A stretch of 64,000 nt of DNA from Palsa-459 sp035937595 (GTDB taxonomy: Bacteria; Actinomycetota; Acidimicrobiia; Acidimicrobiales; RAAP-2): positions 225,999-289,998 of the forward strand of contig DASZHS010000005.1 of assembly GCA_035937595.1 (NCBI GenBank). The letters are read 5' to 3'. Positions within the stretch are counted from its first letter, which is position 1. Each line of letters opens with the position of its first letter. Shown here piece after piece: positions 9,171 to 17,326 of the stretch. Position numbers and translations under genes: made by a program. Below the pieces are notes generated by a model. That model ran no database searches, had not been told where the DNA came from, and saw nothing but the letters and a program-made list of their open reading frames with translations.

Positions 9171-10586
9171 TCAGCCGCTCGCGAGCGCCACGAGCTCCTC
9201 GCGGCTGGGCGCGGGGAGGGGCTCGTCGCGCCAATTGGACCCGAGCTCGCAGATGCGCTCGACGACGGCGGGATCGGCGAGCGCGACGTCGATCGGCTCG
9301 ACCACGAGCGCCGAGCGGACGAACACCCGGAGCAGGTCCGCGTCCTTCGTGGACGCCGCCGAGAGGGCGCGCTCGAGCTCGAAGCGCTCGTCGTCGGGGC
9401 GGTACGCCTCGCCGCGCACGCCCGCGTCGACCTCGGCGAGCCGGTGGCGGTCCTGCTGGCGCGTCCAGCGGAACCAGGGCATCGCGACGGTGTCCGTCGC
9501 CTCGTGGAACGCGGTGGCGAACGTCCCCGGGTTCTCGAGGCCGGGGTCCCGCAGGACGTCACGCAGCACGGTCCCGTGCAGCAGGCCGATGGAGGCGCCC
9601 CGCCCGAGCGAGGGGTTCGAGCACGACCACGCGTCGCCCACCGAGACGACGCCGGTCGCGACCGGCGTCCCGTCGACGACGTAGTCGCGCAGCCGGTCCT
9701 CGATCTTGGAGATCGTCGCCACGCGGTCGTCGATGGGCTCGCCGTCGAGCCAGTGCGCGACGAGCGGCAGGGAGCGGACCACCTTGTCCCAGCGGTCGGC
9801 GTCGCGCAGCCCGAGGAGCGCCTTGTCCCGGGCGCTCGTGACCAGCGTGACGCTCCAGGTGCCGTTGTCCGCCGGCAGGGTCAGCGACGAGATCGTGCCG
9901 AGGTGCTGGAGGCCCGGTCCGAAGGCGAACGGCAGCGAGCCGTCGGGCGAGCGGAAGTGCCGGCCGAAGTACATGAACCCGAGGTCCTCGAGCTCCTCGT
10001 GCGGGGGGCGCGCGCCGACGTCCTCGAGCAGCCGTGGCAGCGCGGAGCGCCGGCCCATGACGTCGACGACGAGGTCCGCGTGCACGTCGCCGTCGCTGCT
10101 GTGCACCCCGACGACGTGGGTGGTGCCGCGCTCGGCCGCCGGGCCGGTGAGCAGCCCCTCGACGACCGCGCCGCGCCGCACGTCGAGCCGCGGCGTCGAC
10201 GCCGCGGCGTCGCCGACGGCCAGCTCCATCACGGGTCGCCGCGCCGTGAGCACCTCGAAGTCCCCGTCGCCCTCGCGCTCGGGGCCGCGGACCGACTCGG
10301 GCACCTCGAGGATCGGGTTGAGGCGCAGCCCCCCGGCGTCCTCGATCGACCTCGCGACGCGCGGGAGCTCGTGGTCGAGGATCGCGCGGTAGCGGGCGAG
10401 GAACATGTGCGGGAGCCGGAACTGGTTGACGCCTCGTCGGTCCCAGTCGGTCCACGCCTCGGCCGCCGACGCGACGGGCGCGGCGGGGTCGCGCTCGAGC
10501 ACGGTGACCTCGTGGCCGTCGTCGGCGAGCAGCATCGCGGTCCCGAGGCCGACGACGCCCGCGCCGAGCACGACGATCTTCGCCAC
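9171..10586 (-). CDS. FAD-dependent oxidoreductase (group A monooxygenase/halogenase-like)
   Basis: The product begins with a Rossmann strand and GAGVVG (8-13) followed by the acidic ERDP that binds the FAD ribose, and carries the second FAD motif GDAWSCSNPSLGRG near residues 313-326, the GD..H..PP-type motif of p-hydroxybenzoate-hydroxylase-like enzymes. These use NAD(P)H and O2 to hydroxylate or epoxidise organic substrates. The 471 residues are longer than average, with an extra C-terminal helical region after residue 350. GTG 10586 is preceded by GGGGAG. Substrate unknown; a geranylgeranyl-reductase-like role cannot be excluded. Confidence 0.75.
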   Translation of the reverse strand: MAKIVVLGAGVVGLGTAMLLADDGHEVTVLERDPAAPVASAAEAWTDWDRRGVNQFRLPHMFLARYRAILDHELPRVARSIEDAGGLRLNPILEVPESVRGPEREGDGDFEVLTARRPVMELAVGDAAASTPRLDVRRGAVVEGLLTGPAAERGTTHVVGVHSSDGDVHADLVVDVMGRRSALPRLLEDVGARPPHEELEDLGFMYFGRHFRSPDGSLPFAFGPGLQHLGTISSLTLPADNGTWSVTLVTSARDKALLGLRDADRWDKVVRSLPLVAHWLDGEPIDDRVATISKIEDRLRDYVVDGTPVATGVVSVGDAWSCSNPSLGRGASIGLLHGTVLRDVLRDPGLENPGTFATAFHEATDTVAMPWFRWTRQQDRHRLAEVDAGVRGEAYRPDDERFELERALSAASTKDADLLRVFVRSALVVEPIDVALADPAVVERICELGSNWRDEPLPAPSREELVALASG

Positions 10587-10704
10587 CGCTGCTCCCCTCG
10601 TCGAACCGACGGAGGCTACCTGCGGCGTGGTCGGGCGACCAGCGGCCGATCGGACCGAGGGACGTCCACCCTCCTCGGCGCCCCGCCGAGCGAGCCGCCC
10701 CGGG

Positions 10705-11085
10705 TCAGTCGAAGCCGGTGAAGGGCCGCGCCGAGACGCAGAACTCGTTGCCCTCGGGGTCCTGCAGGACGGTCCAGCGGTGCTGCCCGTCGAGGATCGC
10801 GTGGTCGTCGAGCACCGTCGCGCCGAGACGCACCAGCTCGTCGATGACCGAGGGGTGATCCGGCGTCGTCAGGTCCAGGTGGACCCGGTTCTTCGCCCGC
10901 TTGGGCTCGGGGACGTCGTTGAAGTACCACGCCGGCTCCGCCCGCGCGCCGTCCGTGCCGCCGATCGACGCCCACCGCTCGCCGCTGCCGGCGTCGAGCG
11001 GTCGGCCGAGGACGGCGGACCAGAAGGAGGCCACGCGCAGCACGTCGCCGCAGTCGAAGGAGATGTTGCTGACCCGCAGTTCCAT
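10705..11085 (-). CDS. VOC family protein (glyoxalase-like)
   Basis: The 126-residue product has two beta-alpha-beta-beta-beta modules: SNISFDCGDVLRVASFWSAVLG at the start, summarised by the CGD..R.A.FW helix, and HLDLTTPDHPSVIDEL followed by WTVLQDPEGNEFCV near the end. The latter pattern is the common actinobacterial glyoxalase-like subgroup. It is probably cytosolic and of unknown substrate. ATG 11085 follows GAGGAGGG at ideal spacing, so unlike its neighbours it is translated from a leadered message. Confidence 0.85.
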   Translation of the reverse strand: MELRVSNISFDCGDVLRVASFWSAVLGRPLDAGSGERWASIGGTDGARAEPAWYFNDVPEPKRAKNRVHLDLTTPDHPSVIDELVRLGATVLDDHAILDGQHRWTVLQDPEGNEFCVSARPFTGFD

Positions 11086-11161
11086 GACCCTCCTCGCGCC
11101 GTGGCGACGATCGTCGCACAGCCCGCGGCGGTCGGCCCAACCGGGTCGCCTCGGACGTCCC

Positions 11162-11167
11162 TAACAT
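11162..11167 (+). promoter_or_regulatory. -10 element TAACAT, leaderless type
   Basis: TAACAT ends six bases before GTG 11174; the intervening CGCTTT contains no ribosome site. Confidence 0.45.
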
Positions 11168-11173
11168 CGCTTT

Positions 11174-11863
11174 GTGCCCGAGCCGCCCGCACCCCTCGTG
11201 CCGTCCACCGGGCTCACGGTCGTGCACCTGTTCTGCAAGGCGCCCTTCGACGTCGACCGGGCGGGCGTCGCCGAGGCGATCGCCTGGGCCGAGGGCCGCG
11301 ACTGCCAGGTCGTCCTCGCCGCGATCCTCGGCCACAAGGCGGACGCCTGCGTCATGGCGCTCGGCCGCGACGCCTGGGACCTGCGCGAGCTGCAGACGCG
11401 GCTCGGGCGCGCGGGCCTCGAGGTCGTCGACAGCTACGTGTCGATGACCGAGGTGTCCGAGTACGCGGCGGGCATGCCCGAGGAGCTCCTGCGCGCGCGG
11501 CTCTACCCGACCCTGCCCCCCGAGGGGCTGCGCGCGTTCTGCTTCTACCCGATGTCGAAGCGCCGCGGCGACACGCAGAACTGGTACGGGCTCGACTACG
11601 CGCGGCGCGAGGAGCTCATGCGCGGCCACGGCAAGGTGGGGCGGGAGTTCAAGGGCCGCGTGCTCCAGGTGGTGACCGGGTCCACGGGCCTCGACGACTA
11701 CGAGTGGGGCGTGACCCTCTTCGGCGCGCACCTCGACGACCTGAAGGCGTGCGTGTACACGATGCGCTTCGACGAGGCCTCCGCGGAGTACGGCGAGTTC
11801 GGCCCGTTCTACGCCGGGGTCGTCGCGTCGCTCGACGAGGCCCTCACCCACGCCGTCGGGTGA
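11174..11863 (+). CDS. hemQ: Coproheme decarboxylase HemQ/ChdC (chlorite-dismutase family)
   Basis: HemQ converts coproheme to haem b with peroxide, the last step of the coproporphyrin-dependent haem pathway used by actinobacteria and firmicutes. The 229-residue protein contains FYPMSKRR, then NWYGLDYARREELM with Y138 at the catalytic-tyrosine position, and VTGSTGLDDYEWGVTLF plus YTMRFDEASA.Y.EFGPFY, the two most conserved blocks of the family. No other haem genes are adjacent. The GTG start is supported by a -10 six bases upstream. Confidence 0.93.
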   Translation: MPEPPAPLVPSTGLTVVHLFCKAPFDVDRAGVAEAIAWAEGRDCQVVLAAILGHKADACVMALGRDAWDLRELQTRLGRAGLEVVDSYVSMTEVSEYAAGMPEELLRARLYPTLPPEGLRAFCFYPMSKRRGDTQNWYGLDYARREELMRGHGKVGREFKGRVLQVVTGSTGLDDYEWGVTLFGAHLDDLKACVYTMRFDEASAEYGEFGPFYAGVVASLDEALTHAVG

Positions 11864-11872
11864 GGGGTCGGT

Positions 11873-11878
11873 TAGGTT
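11873..11878 (+). promoter_or_regulatory. -10 element TAGGTT, leaderless type
   Basis: TAGGTT ends seven bases before GTG 11886 and decides that start over an upstream in-frame codon at 11877. Confidence 0.45.
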
Positions 11879-11885
11879 GCCGCAC

Positions 11886-12572
11886 GTGGCCGAGGTCTCC
11901 GAGCGGACGCTTCGGCGCTGGGCCGAGGCGCTCGCGGGGATCGCGAGGACCGGGCTCGGGTTCACCGAGAGCCAGTACGAGCGGGAGCGGTTCGAAGAGA
12001 TCCTCCGCATCGCCGCGGACATCCGCGTGTCCGCGGACGCCGAGGCCGGCCGGCCGCTCGACGCCGACGGCCTCGTCGCCGAGTGGCTCGACGAGACCGG
12101 GGGCGGGGTCGCGGGCTACGTCACGCCCAAGGTCGCCGTCGGGGCGGCGGTGAGCAACGACGCGGGCGAGCTCCTGCTGATCCAGCGCGCCGACTCGGGC
12201 GTGTGGCTCTACCCGACCGGGTGGTGCGACGTGGGGTACTCGGCGGCCGAGGTCGCGACCAAGGAGGTCCAAGAGGAGACCGGCATCGAGGTCGAGCCGG
12301 TGCGCCTCATCGGGGTGCTCGACGGGCTCCGCCTCGGGATGTCGAGGATCCCCCTGTACTCGCTGCTCTTCCACTGCCACGCGGTCGGCGGCGAGCTGCG
12401 GGCGCACCCGCTCGAGTGCACCGACGTGGGCTGGTTCACGGAGTCCTCGCTGCCCTCGCCCCTCGTGGGCGTCGAGCGCTGGGGCGCGCCGGTGTTCGCC
12501 GCGCTCCGCGGCGAGGTCCGCGACGTCTACTACGACGTGCTGCGGCGCCCCGTGTGGCGAGGTGAGCGGTGA
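11886..12572 (+). CDS. NUDIX hydrolase with N-terminal helical domain
   Basis: Residues 1-60 form a helical NUDIX_N-type domain (TLRRWAEALAGIARTGL) that precedes the NUDIX fold in enzymes acting on nucleoside diphosphate derivatives. The Nudix box reads G-5-Y-7-KEVQEETGI: the three catalytic Glu of REUXEE are kept, but the first Glu of the canonical box is Tyr and the Arg is Lys. The family hydrolyses X-linked nucleoside diphosphates with Mg2+. Its stop overlaps the following GNAT gene by four bases. GTG 11886 gives a 228-residue product. Confidence 0.85.
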   Translation: MAEVSERTLRRWAEALAGIARTGLGFTESQYERERFEEILRIAADIRVSADAEAGRPLDADGLVAEWLDETGGGVAGYVTPKVAVGAAVSNDAGELLLIQRADSGVWLYPTGWCDVGYSAAEVATKEVQEETGIEVEPVRLIGVLDGLRLGMSRIPLYSLLFHCHAVGGELRAHPLECTDVGWFTESSLPSPLVGVERWGAPVFAALRGEVRDVYYDVLRRPVWRGER

Positions 12573-13015
12573 CGATCCGCGTGGAGCGCGCCGTCGTCGC
12601 CGACGCCGAGATCGTGGCCGCGGTCCGCCGCCTGCTGCCGCAGCTCAGCGAGACCGCGCCAGAGCCCGAGGCGAACGACGTGGAGGCCGTGGTCACCGCG
12701 CCCGCCACGACGCTGCTCGTCGCCCGCGACGACGAGGGGCCGATCGTCGGCATGCTGACGCTCGCGATGTTCCGGCTGCCGAGCGGGGTCCGCGCCTGGA
12801 TCGAGGACGTCGTCGTCGACGAGTCCGCGCGCCGGCTCGGGACCGGCCGCGCGCTCGTCGAGGTGGCGCTCGAGCTCGCCGCGGACGCCGGGGCGACGAG
12901 GGTCGACCTCACGTCGCGGCCGTCGCGGGACTCGGCGCGGCGCCTCTACGAGACGATGGGGTTCGAGGAGCGCACGACCACCGTCTACCGACGCCCGCTC
13001 GAACCGCCGGGCTGA
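12569..13015 (+). CDS. GNAT family N-acetyltransferase
   Basis: The 148-residue protein has the GNAT order: N-terminal strand-helix, GMLTLAMF strand, IEDVVVDESARRLGTGRALV (motif A, with R-x-x-G-x-G/A as RRLGTGR for acetyl-CoA pyrophosphate binding) and a final VDLTSRPSR..ARRLYETMGF segment. It transfers acetyl groups to an amine of unknown identity. GTG 12569 overlaps the NUDIX stop, so the two are made together. Confidence 0.88.
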   Translation: MTIRVERAVVADAEIVAAVRRLLPQLSETAPEPEANDVEAVVTAPATTLLVARDDEGPIVGMLTLAMFRLPSGVRAWIEDVVVDESARRLGTGRALVEVALELAADAGATRVDLTSRPSRDSARRLYETMGFEERTTTVYRRPLEPPG

Positions 13016-13052
13016 GCCCACCGTCGGGCGAGGGCCATCGTCCCGGCCCCGC

Positions 13053-13403
13053 TCAGCCGCCGCTCGGCTGCAGGACGCCGATCGTGTTGCCCTCGGGGTC
13101 CGTCAGCCACGCGAAGGTCCCGTCGGGGATCGCGACGGGGCCGACGAGCGTGGCGCCGCCGAGCTCGGTCGCGCGGGCCAGCGTCGCGTCGAGGTCGTCC
13201 ACCTCGACGTAGAACATCGTGTAGGTGTGCGGCTCGTGGCCGAGCGCGGCGAGGTGGCCGTCGATCCCGCGGCCGGCGTTCGTCGCGAACGTCGTGGAGT
13301 CGCCCGTAGGATCCGCCGCCCAGTCGAAGAGCGCCGCGTAGAAGGCGGCCCCCGCGGCGCGGTCCCGGCACCCGATCTCGAAGTAGACGACGGGTCGTCC
13401 CAC
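13053..13403 (-). CDS. VOC family protein
   Basis: The 116-residue product shows YFEIGCRDRAAGAAFYAALFDW in the first module, summarised as the F.I...D..A...FY helix, and TFAWLTDPEGNTIGVLQP at the end. It is the same size class as the VOC protein at 2735, and both share the DPEGN/DTEGN-x-x-G-L ending. The GTG start is preceded by AGGGGG, and a TACGCT -10 on the minus strand at 13423-13428 gives a short leader. Substrate unknown. Confidence 0.85.
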   Translation of the reverse strand: MGRPVVYFEIGCRDRAAGAAFYAALFDWAADPTGDSTTFATNAGRGIDGHLAALGHEPHTYTMFYVEVDDLDATLARATELGGATLVGPVAIPDGTFAWLTDPEGNTIGVLQPSGG

Positions 13404-13453
13404 CGCACCCCCTGACGCACGGAGCGTAGGACACGGCGCTCGCGGCCGACGAA

Positions 13454-13459
13454 TAGCGT
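13454..13459 (+). promoter_or_regulatory. -10 element TAGCGT, leaderless type
   Basis: TAGCGT ends six bases before ATG 13466, divergent from the minus-strand -10 of the VOC gene at 13423-13428. Confidence 0.45.
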
Positions 13460-13465
13460 CCGCGG

Positions 13466-14335
13466 ATGCACGTCCAGCGCTGCGAGGACGCTCGCCGGTT
13501 CCTCGACGAGACCCGCTCGTACCGCGCGAGGGAGCCGATGCGCACGAACGTGCTCGGCTCGGTCGCCGCGACGGTCATCGCGGGCGACGACCGGTACGCC
13601 GAGCGGTTCTGGTGGGTGGTCCGCGACGACGACGGGGCGGTCGTGGGCGCCGCCATGCGCACCGCCCCCTACGCGCTGTCGATCGGCCCGATGCCGGACG
13701 CCGCCGTCGAGGCGGTGGCCCGAGCGGTGGCGGCCGTCGACGACGACGTGCCGTCCGTGGCCGGCTTCGGCGGGTGCATCGACGCGTTCCTCGCGGCCTA
13801 CGCGACGACGGGCACACCCGGCGGTCGCCGCGCGGTCGGCGCCGTGCACCGCCAGGTGCTGTACACGGCGACGAGCGTGCGGGCGCCGGAGGTCCCCGGC
13901 ACGATCCGGGTCGCGACCGAACCCGAGCTCGGCCACGCCGAGGCGTGGTACCTCGACTTCACCGAGGAGGTCGACGGGGTGCGGCCGCCCGCGAGCGCGG
14001 TCGAGCGCGAGGTCCTGCTCGGCACGCTCCGCGACGGGCGGCTCCGCTGGTGGTGCGACGAGGGCGAGGTGGTCTCGATGGCCGCCCACGCCGTGCCGGT
14101 CGCGAACCCCGGTGGCGCCGTGACGAGGATCGGCCCGGTCTACACGCCGCCGTCGCGGCGACGCCGCGGGTACGCCGCCGCGCTCACCGCCGCGCTCACC
14201 GAGCTCCTCTTGGCCCGCGGCTCGAGCGTGATGCTGTACGCGGACGCGGCCAACGCGACCAGCCGTGGCGTCTACGAGCGGCTCGGCTACACGGCGCTCG
14301 ACGAGCTCGTCCGCACGACGCTCGCCCCCCGCTGA
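13466..14335 (+). CDS. GNAT family N-acetyltransferase (two-domain)
   Basis: The 289-residue product is longer than single GNATs. Residues 1-130 form a degenerate N-terminal GNAT-like half (FWWVVRDDDGAVVGAAMR), and residues 140-289 contain the active half with TRIGPVYTPPSRRRRGYAAALTA, where the P-x-x-R-R-R-G-Y-A run is the acetyl-CoA loop, followed by SSVMLYADAANATSRGVYERLGY. This arrangement matches the tandem-GNAT proteins common in actinobacteria (mycothiol synthase-like fold), with unknown acceptor. It has a leaderless-type promoter. Confidence 0.85.
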   Translation: MHVQRCEDARRFLDETRSYRAREPMRTNVLGSVAATVIAGDDRYAERFWWVVRDDDGAVVGAAMRTAPYALSIGPMPDAAVEAVARAVAAVDDDVPSVAGFGGCIDAFLAAYATTGTPGGRRAVGAVHRQVLYTATSVRAPEVPGTIRVATEPELGHAEAWYLDFTEEVDGVRPPASAVEREVLLGTLRDGRLRWWCDEGEVVSMAAHAVPVANPGGAVTRIGPVYTPPSRRRRGYAAALTAALTELLLARGSSVMLYADAANATSRGVYERLGYTALDELVRTTLAPR

Positions 14336-14375
14336 GCGGGGGCGCCGAGGTCGCGCGGGTAGCCTCGCGTCTCCG

Positions 14376-15254
14376 ATGTCCGACGCGGGGACCCAGTCGA
14401 ACCACGAGCACTGGGAGGCGCTCGCGCGGTTCCACGGCACGGGCGACGACGACTACTACGACCTCGAGCTCCTGCGGTCGGGCGGCTCGCTCATGGGCGT
14501 CGAGGAGCGCGACGCGATCGCGTTCGCGACGGACGGCCGCGGGCTCGCGGGCACCTCGGTGCTCCACCTGCAGTGCCACATCGGGTGCGACTCGATCGCG
14601 ATGGCGCGCGAGGGCGCGACGGTGACCTCGGTCGACTTCTCCCGCACGGCGCTCGATCGGCTCGAGGCCCTGGCACGGGAGTGCGGCGTCGCCGTCGCGA
14701 CGGTCGAGGCCGACGCGACCCGGCTGCCCCACGAGCTCGCCGGCCAGTTCGACTACGTCTACGCGTCCATCGGCGTGCTCTGCTGGATCGAGGACCTCGA
14801 CGGCTGGATGGCGGGCGTCCGTCGCTCGCTGCGCGGCGGCGGCGCGCTCATCCTCGTCGAGCTCCACCCGCTCGTGACCATGGTCGAGTCCCTCGACCCC
14901 CTCGTCGTCGACTTCCCCTACGCCTTCGACGGGCCGCACGTCTACTCGGGGACCGGGACCTACGCGAACCGCGACGCGGCGATCGAGTGGACGACGGTCC
15001 AGTACGCCCACAGCGTCGGCGAGGTCGTCACCGCCGCCACCCGGGCGGGGCTGCGCTGCGAGCTCCTGATCGAGCACACGTCGGGGTCGTTCAACACCGG
15101 CCAGTTCGAGGGGCCGGAGGACGACGGTCGCTACCGCCTCCGGCTCGGGCGGGGGGCCGCGCGCGACGGGGGGCGCGAGCCCGCTTGCCCGATGCCGGTC
15201 CTCTACACGCTCGTCGCGAAGGCCGACGCCGCACCCGACGAGGGCGCCGCGTGA
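14376..15254 (+). CDS. SAM-dependent methyltransferase, class I
   Basis: After a short tail the protein shows VLHLQCHIGCDSIAMAREG, the glycine-rich SAM-binding motif I in the variant form QCHIG, then VTSVDFSRTAL (motif II acidic Asp) and FDYVYASIGVLCWIEDL (motif post-II). This subtype, with QCHxG replacing xGxGxG, is a common methyltransferase-11/25 group of unknown small-molecule targets. 292 residues. ATG 14376 is preceded by a TAGCCT hexamer ten bases upstream. Its stop overlaps the GTG of the next GNAT, so it forms a two-gene unit. Confidence 0.85.
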   Translation: MSDAGTQSNHEHWEALARFHGTGDDDYYDLELLRSGGSLMGVEERDAIAFATDGRGLAGTSVLHLQCHIGCDSIAMAREGATVTSVDFSRTALDRLEALARECGVAVATVEADATRLPHELAGQFDYVYASIGVLCWIEDLDGWMAGVRRSLRGGGALILVELHPLVTMVESLDPLVVDFPYAFDGPHVYSGTGTYANRDAAIEWTTVQYAHSVGEVVTAATRAGLRCELLIEHTSGSFNTGQFEGPEDDGRYRLRLGRGAARDGGREPACPMPVLYTLVAKADAAPDEGAA

Positions 15255-15736
15255 CCTTGGAGGTCCGCCGGCTGCGCGACGGCGAGTGGGCGGTCCTGCG
15301 CGAGGTGCGCCTCGCGGCGCTCCTCGAGGCGCCGTACGCGTTCAACTCCACCTATGCCGACGAGGTCACCCACGACGACGCCACCTGGCGAGGCCGGCTC
15401 GGCGAGCAGGCGTGGTTCTGCGCGATCGACGACGCCCGCCCGGTGGGCGTGGCCTCGGGCGGCCAGCTGCGGGTCCCGGACCCCGACGTGCGCACGTTGC
15501 GCTCGATGTGGGTCGACGAGGCGCACCGCGGACAGCGCGTGGCGGACGCGCTCGTGGGCAGCGTCGCTGCGTGGGCGCGCGCAGACGGCGCGCGGGTCCT
15601 CACCTTGTGGGCGCTCGACGCATCGACGCGCGCGCACGCGTTCTACCGGCGCGTCGGCTTCTCGCCCGTCGCCGATGACCAGGACGACCTCGCGTCGACG
15701 CACCTCGCGATGACGCGCTACACCCTCGCCCTCTGA
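15251..15736 (+). CDS. GNAT family N-acetyltransferase
   Basis: The 161-residue protein carries RLAALLEAPYAFNSTYADE near the start, a pattern of GNATs with the P-x-A-F motif, then the motif A stretch LRSMWVDEAHRGQRVADALV and the C-terminal LWALDASTRAHAFYRRVGF. GTG 15251 overlaps the methyltransferase stop by four bases. It resembles the next gene in architecture (both have an E-A-x-A-F/P-E-A-F element and a SMWVD strand), so the two may be old duplicates. Confidence 0.88.
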   Translation: MTLEVRRLRDGEWAVLREVRLAALLEAPYAFNSTYADEVTHDDATWRGRLGEQAWFCAIDDARPVGVASGGQLRVPDPDVRTLRSMWVDEAHRGQRVADALVGSVAAWARADGARVLTLWALDASTRAHAFYRRVGFSPVADDQDDLASTHLAMTRYTLAL

Positions 15737-15852
15737 GCCGCTGGCGCCCGGCCGCTCGGTGCGGCGACGCGAGGTCCCGTCGTCCCTGCGAGGTGCGCCG
15801 GCACCCGGTCGAGGCGAACGCCGAGCCCTGGATTCGGTGGGACACTCTGCGC

Positions 15853-16365
15853 GTGCTGGACGTCGAGCGACTCGACACGGCATCGTGGGCGCGCCTCTCG
15901 CGCCTGCGCCTCCGAGCGCTCGACGACACGCCCGAGGCGTTCGGCTCGAGCGCGGACGCAGAGCGGCACCACGGCGAGCGCGCGTGGCGACGGCTCGCCG
16001 GCCTCGGCCCGTGGTGGCTCGCCGTCGGCGACGGGCTCGACGTGGGGCTCGTCGCGGGCGGTCACCGCGACGGGCACGCCGCGTCGCGCTGGGTGTACTC
16101 CATGTGGGTGGACCCGGCGTGGCGCGGGCGCGGGGTGGCGGCGGCCCTGCTCGACGCCGTCGTCGGCTGGGCCGTGGACGAGGGCGCCGCACGGCTCGGC
16201 CTCGACGTGACCGATCGCGTGCCGCGCGCGCGCCGCTTCTACGAGCGCCACGGGTTCAAAGCGACCGGGGTCGTCGAGCCGCTGCCGCGCGATCCCTCGA
16301 TCCTGCTCGCCGAGATGGTCCTCGACCTCACCGCACCGTCACCACGGCCACGCACGACGTCGTGA
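15853..16365 (+). CDS. GNAT family N-acetyltransferase
   Basis: The 170-residue product has RLRALDDTPEAFGSS, the YSMWVDPAWRGRGVAAALL acetyl-CoA loop (Q/R-x-x-G-x-G/A as RGRGVA) and DVTDRVPRARRFYERHGF. I chose GTG 15853 because it gives the usual GNAT N-terminal strand (LDVERL) and lies six bases after GACACT, a possible -10; an upstream in-frame ATG-like start would add twenty residues with no family match. Acceptor unknown. Confidence 0.87.
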   Translation: MLDVERLDTASWARLSRLRLRALDDTPEAFGSSADAERHHGERAWRRLAGLGPWWLAVGDGLDVGLVAGGHRDGHAASRWVYSMWVDPAWRGRGVAAALLDAVVGWAVDEGAARLGLDVTDRVPRARRFYERHGFKATGVVEPLPRDPSILLAEMVLDLTAPSPRPRTTS

Positions 16366-16414
16366 CGCGCGGGGTGGCGGGGCGCGAGGTCTATCGTCGC
16401 GCCGGGAGGTGCTG

Positions 16415-17326
16415 ATGGCATCGCACGACGGAGCGCTCGACACGGTGCCGCTGCGTGACGGGAGGACGCTCGAGTACGCCGCGGGCGGCGCTGCGCAGGG
16501 CCCGGTCGTCGTCTTCCACCACGGCACGCCGGGCTCGGCGTTCCGATCCCCGCCGCTGTTCGCCGCCGCCGCGGCGAGGGGGCTCCGCGTCGTCTCGGCG
16601 TCACGCTCCGGCTACGGCGGCTCGGGCCGCGACGACGGTCGCGACGTCGCCGCGGTGGCCGCCGACACCGCCGCGCTCCTCGATCGTGTCGGCGCCGAGC
16701 GGTTCGCGACGGTCGGCTGGTCCGGCGGTGGCCCACACGCGCTCGCGTGCGCGGCCCTCCTCCCGGACCGGTGCGCGGCCGCCCTCTCGGTCGCCGGTGT
16801 CGCGCCCCACCTGCCCGACGAGTTCGACTGGACCGACGGGATGGGACCGGACAACGTCCAGGAGTTCGGGTTGGCGCTGGCGGCGGGCCCCGCCTACGAC
16901 GAGATGCTGGCGGCCCACCGCGAGGCGTTCCTGGCGCTCCGCGAGGCGGACGTCCGCTCCGCGCGGCAGCTGTTCGGGGACCTCGTGAGCGACGTCGACG
17001 AGGCGTCGACGACGCCCGAGCGCGTCGCCTTCCTCCTCGCCAACGTCGCCCACGGGCTCGCACCGGGCGTCGGCGGGTGGCGCGACGACGACCAGGCGTT
17101 CCTGCGCGAGTGGGGCGTCGACGTCCGGGCGATCCCGACGCCCACCGGCGTGTGGTTCGGCGACCAGGACCTCATGGTCCCCACCCGGCACGGCGAGTGG
17201 CTGGCGGCCAACGTGCGCGGCACCCGGATGACGCGGCTCCCCGGCGAGGGCCACATCTCGATCAGCCTCGGACGCTTCGACGCGATGCTGGACGAGCTCC
17301 TCGACCTCGCGGGCGGCACCTGGTGA
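16415..17326 (+). CDS. Alpha/beta hydrolase
   Basis: The 303-residue protein has the oxyanion HG dipeptide (FHHGTPGS, 34-41), the nucleophile elbow GWSGGG with S103, a lid of helices, an acidic residue in FGDQD near 248, and the catalytic His in GEGHISI. These make a complete Ser-Asp-His triad of an epoxide-hydrolase/esterase-type enzyme. ATG 16415 follows GGGAGG by five bases; GTG 16409 is in frame but overlaps the ribosome site. It ends in a 4-base overlap with the ureohydrolase gene. Substrate unknown. Confidence 0.87.
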   Translation: MASHDGALDTVPLRDGRTLEYAAGGAAQGPVVVFHHGTPGSAFRSPPLFAAAAARGLRVVSASRSGYGGSGRDDGRDVAAVAADTAALLDRVGAERFATVGWSGGGPHALACAALLPDRCAAALSVAGVAPHLPDEFDWTDGMGPDNVQEFGLALAAGPAYDEMLAAHREAFLALREADVRSARQLFGDLVSDVDEASTTPERVAFLLANVAHGLAPGVGGWRDDDQAFLREWGVDVRAIPTPTGVWFGDQDLMVPTRHGEWLAANVRGTRMTRLPGEGHISISLGRFDAMLDELLDLAGGTW

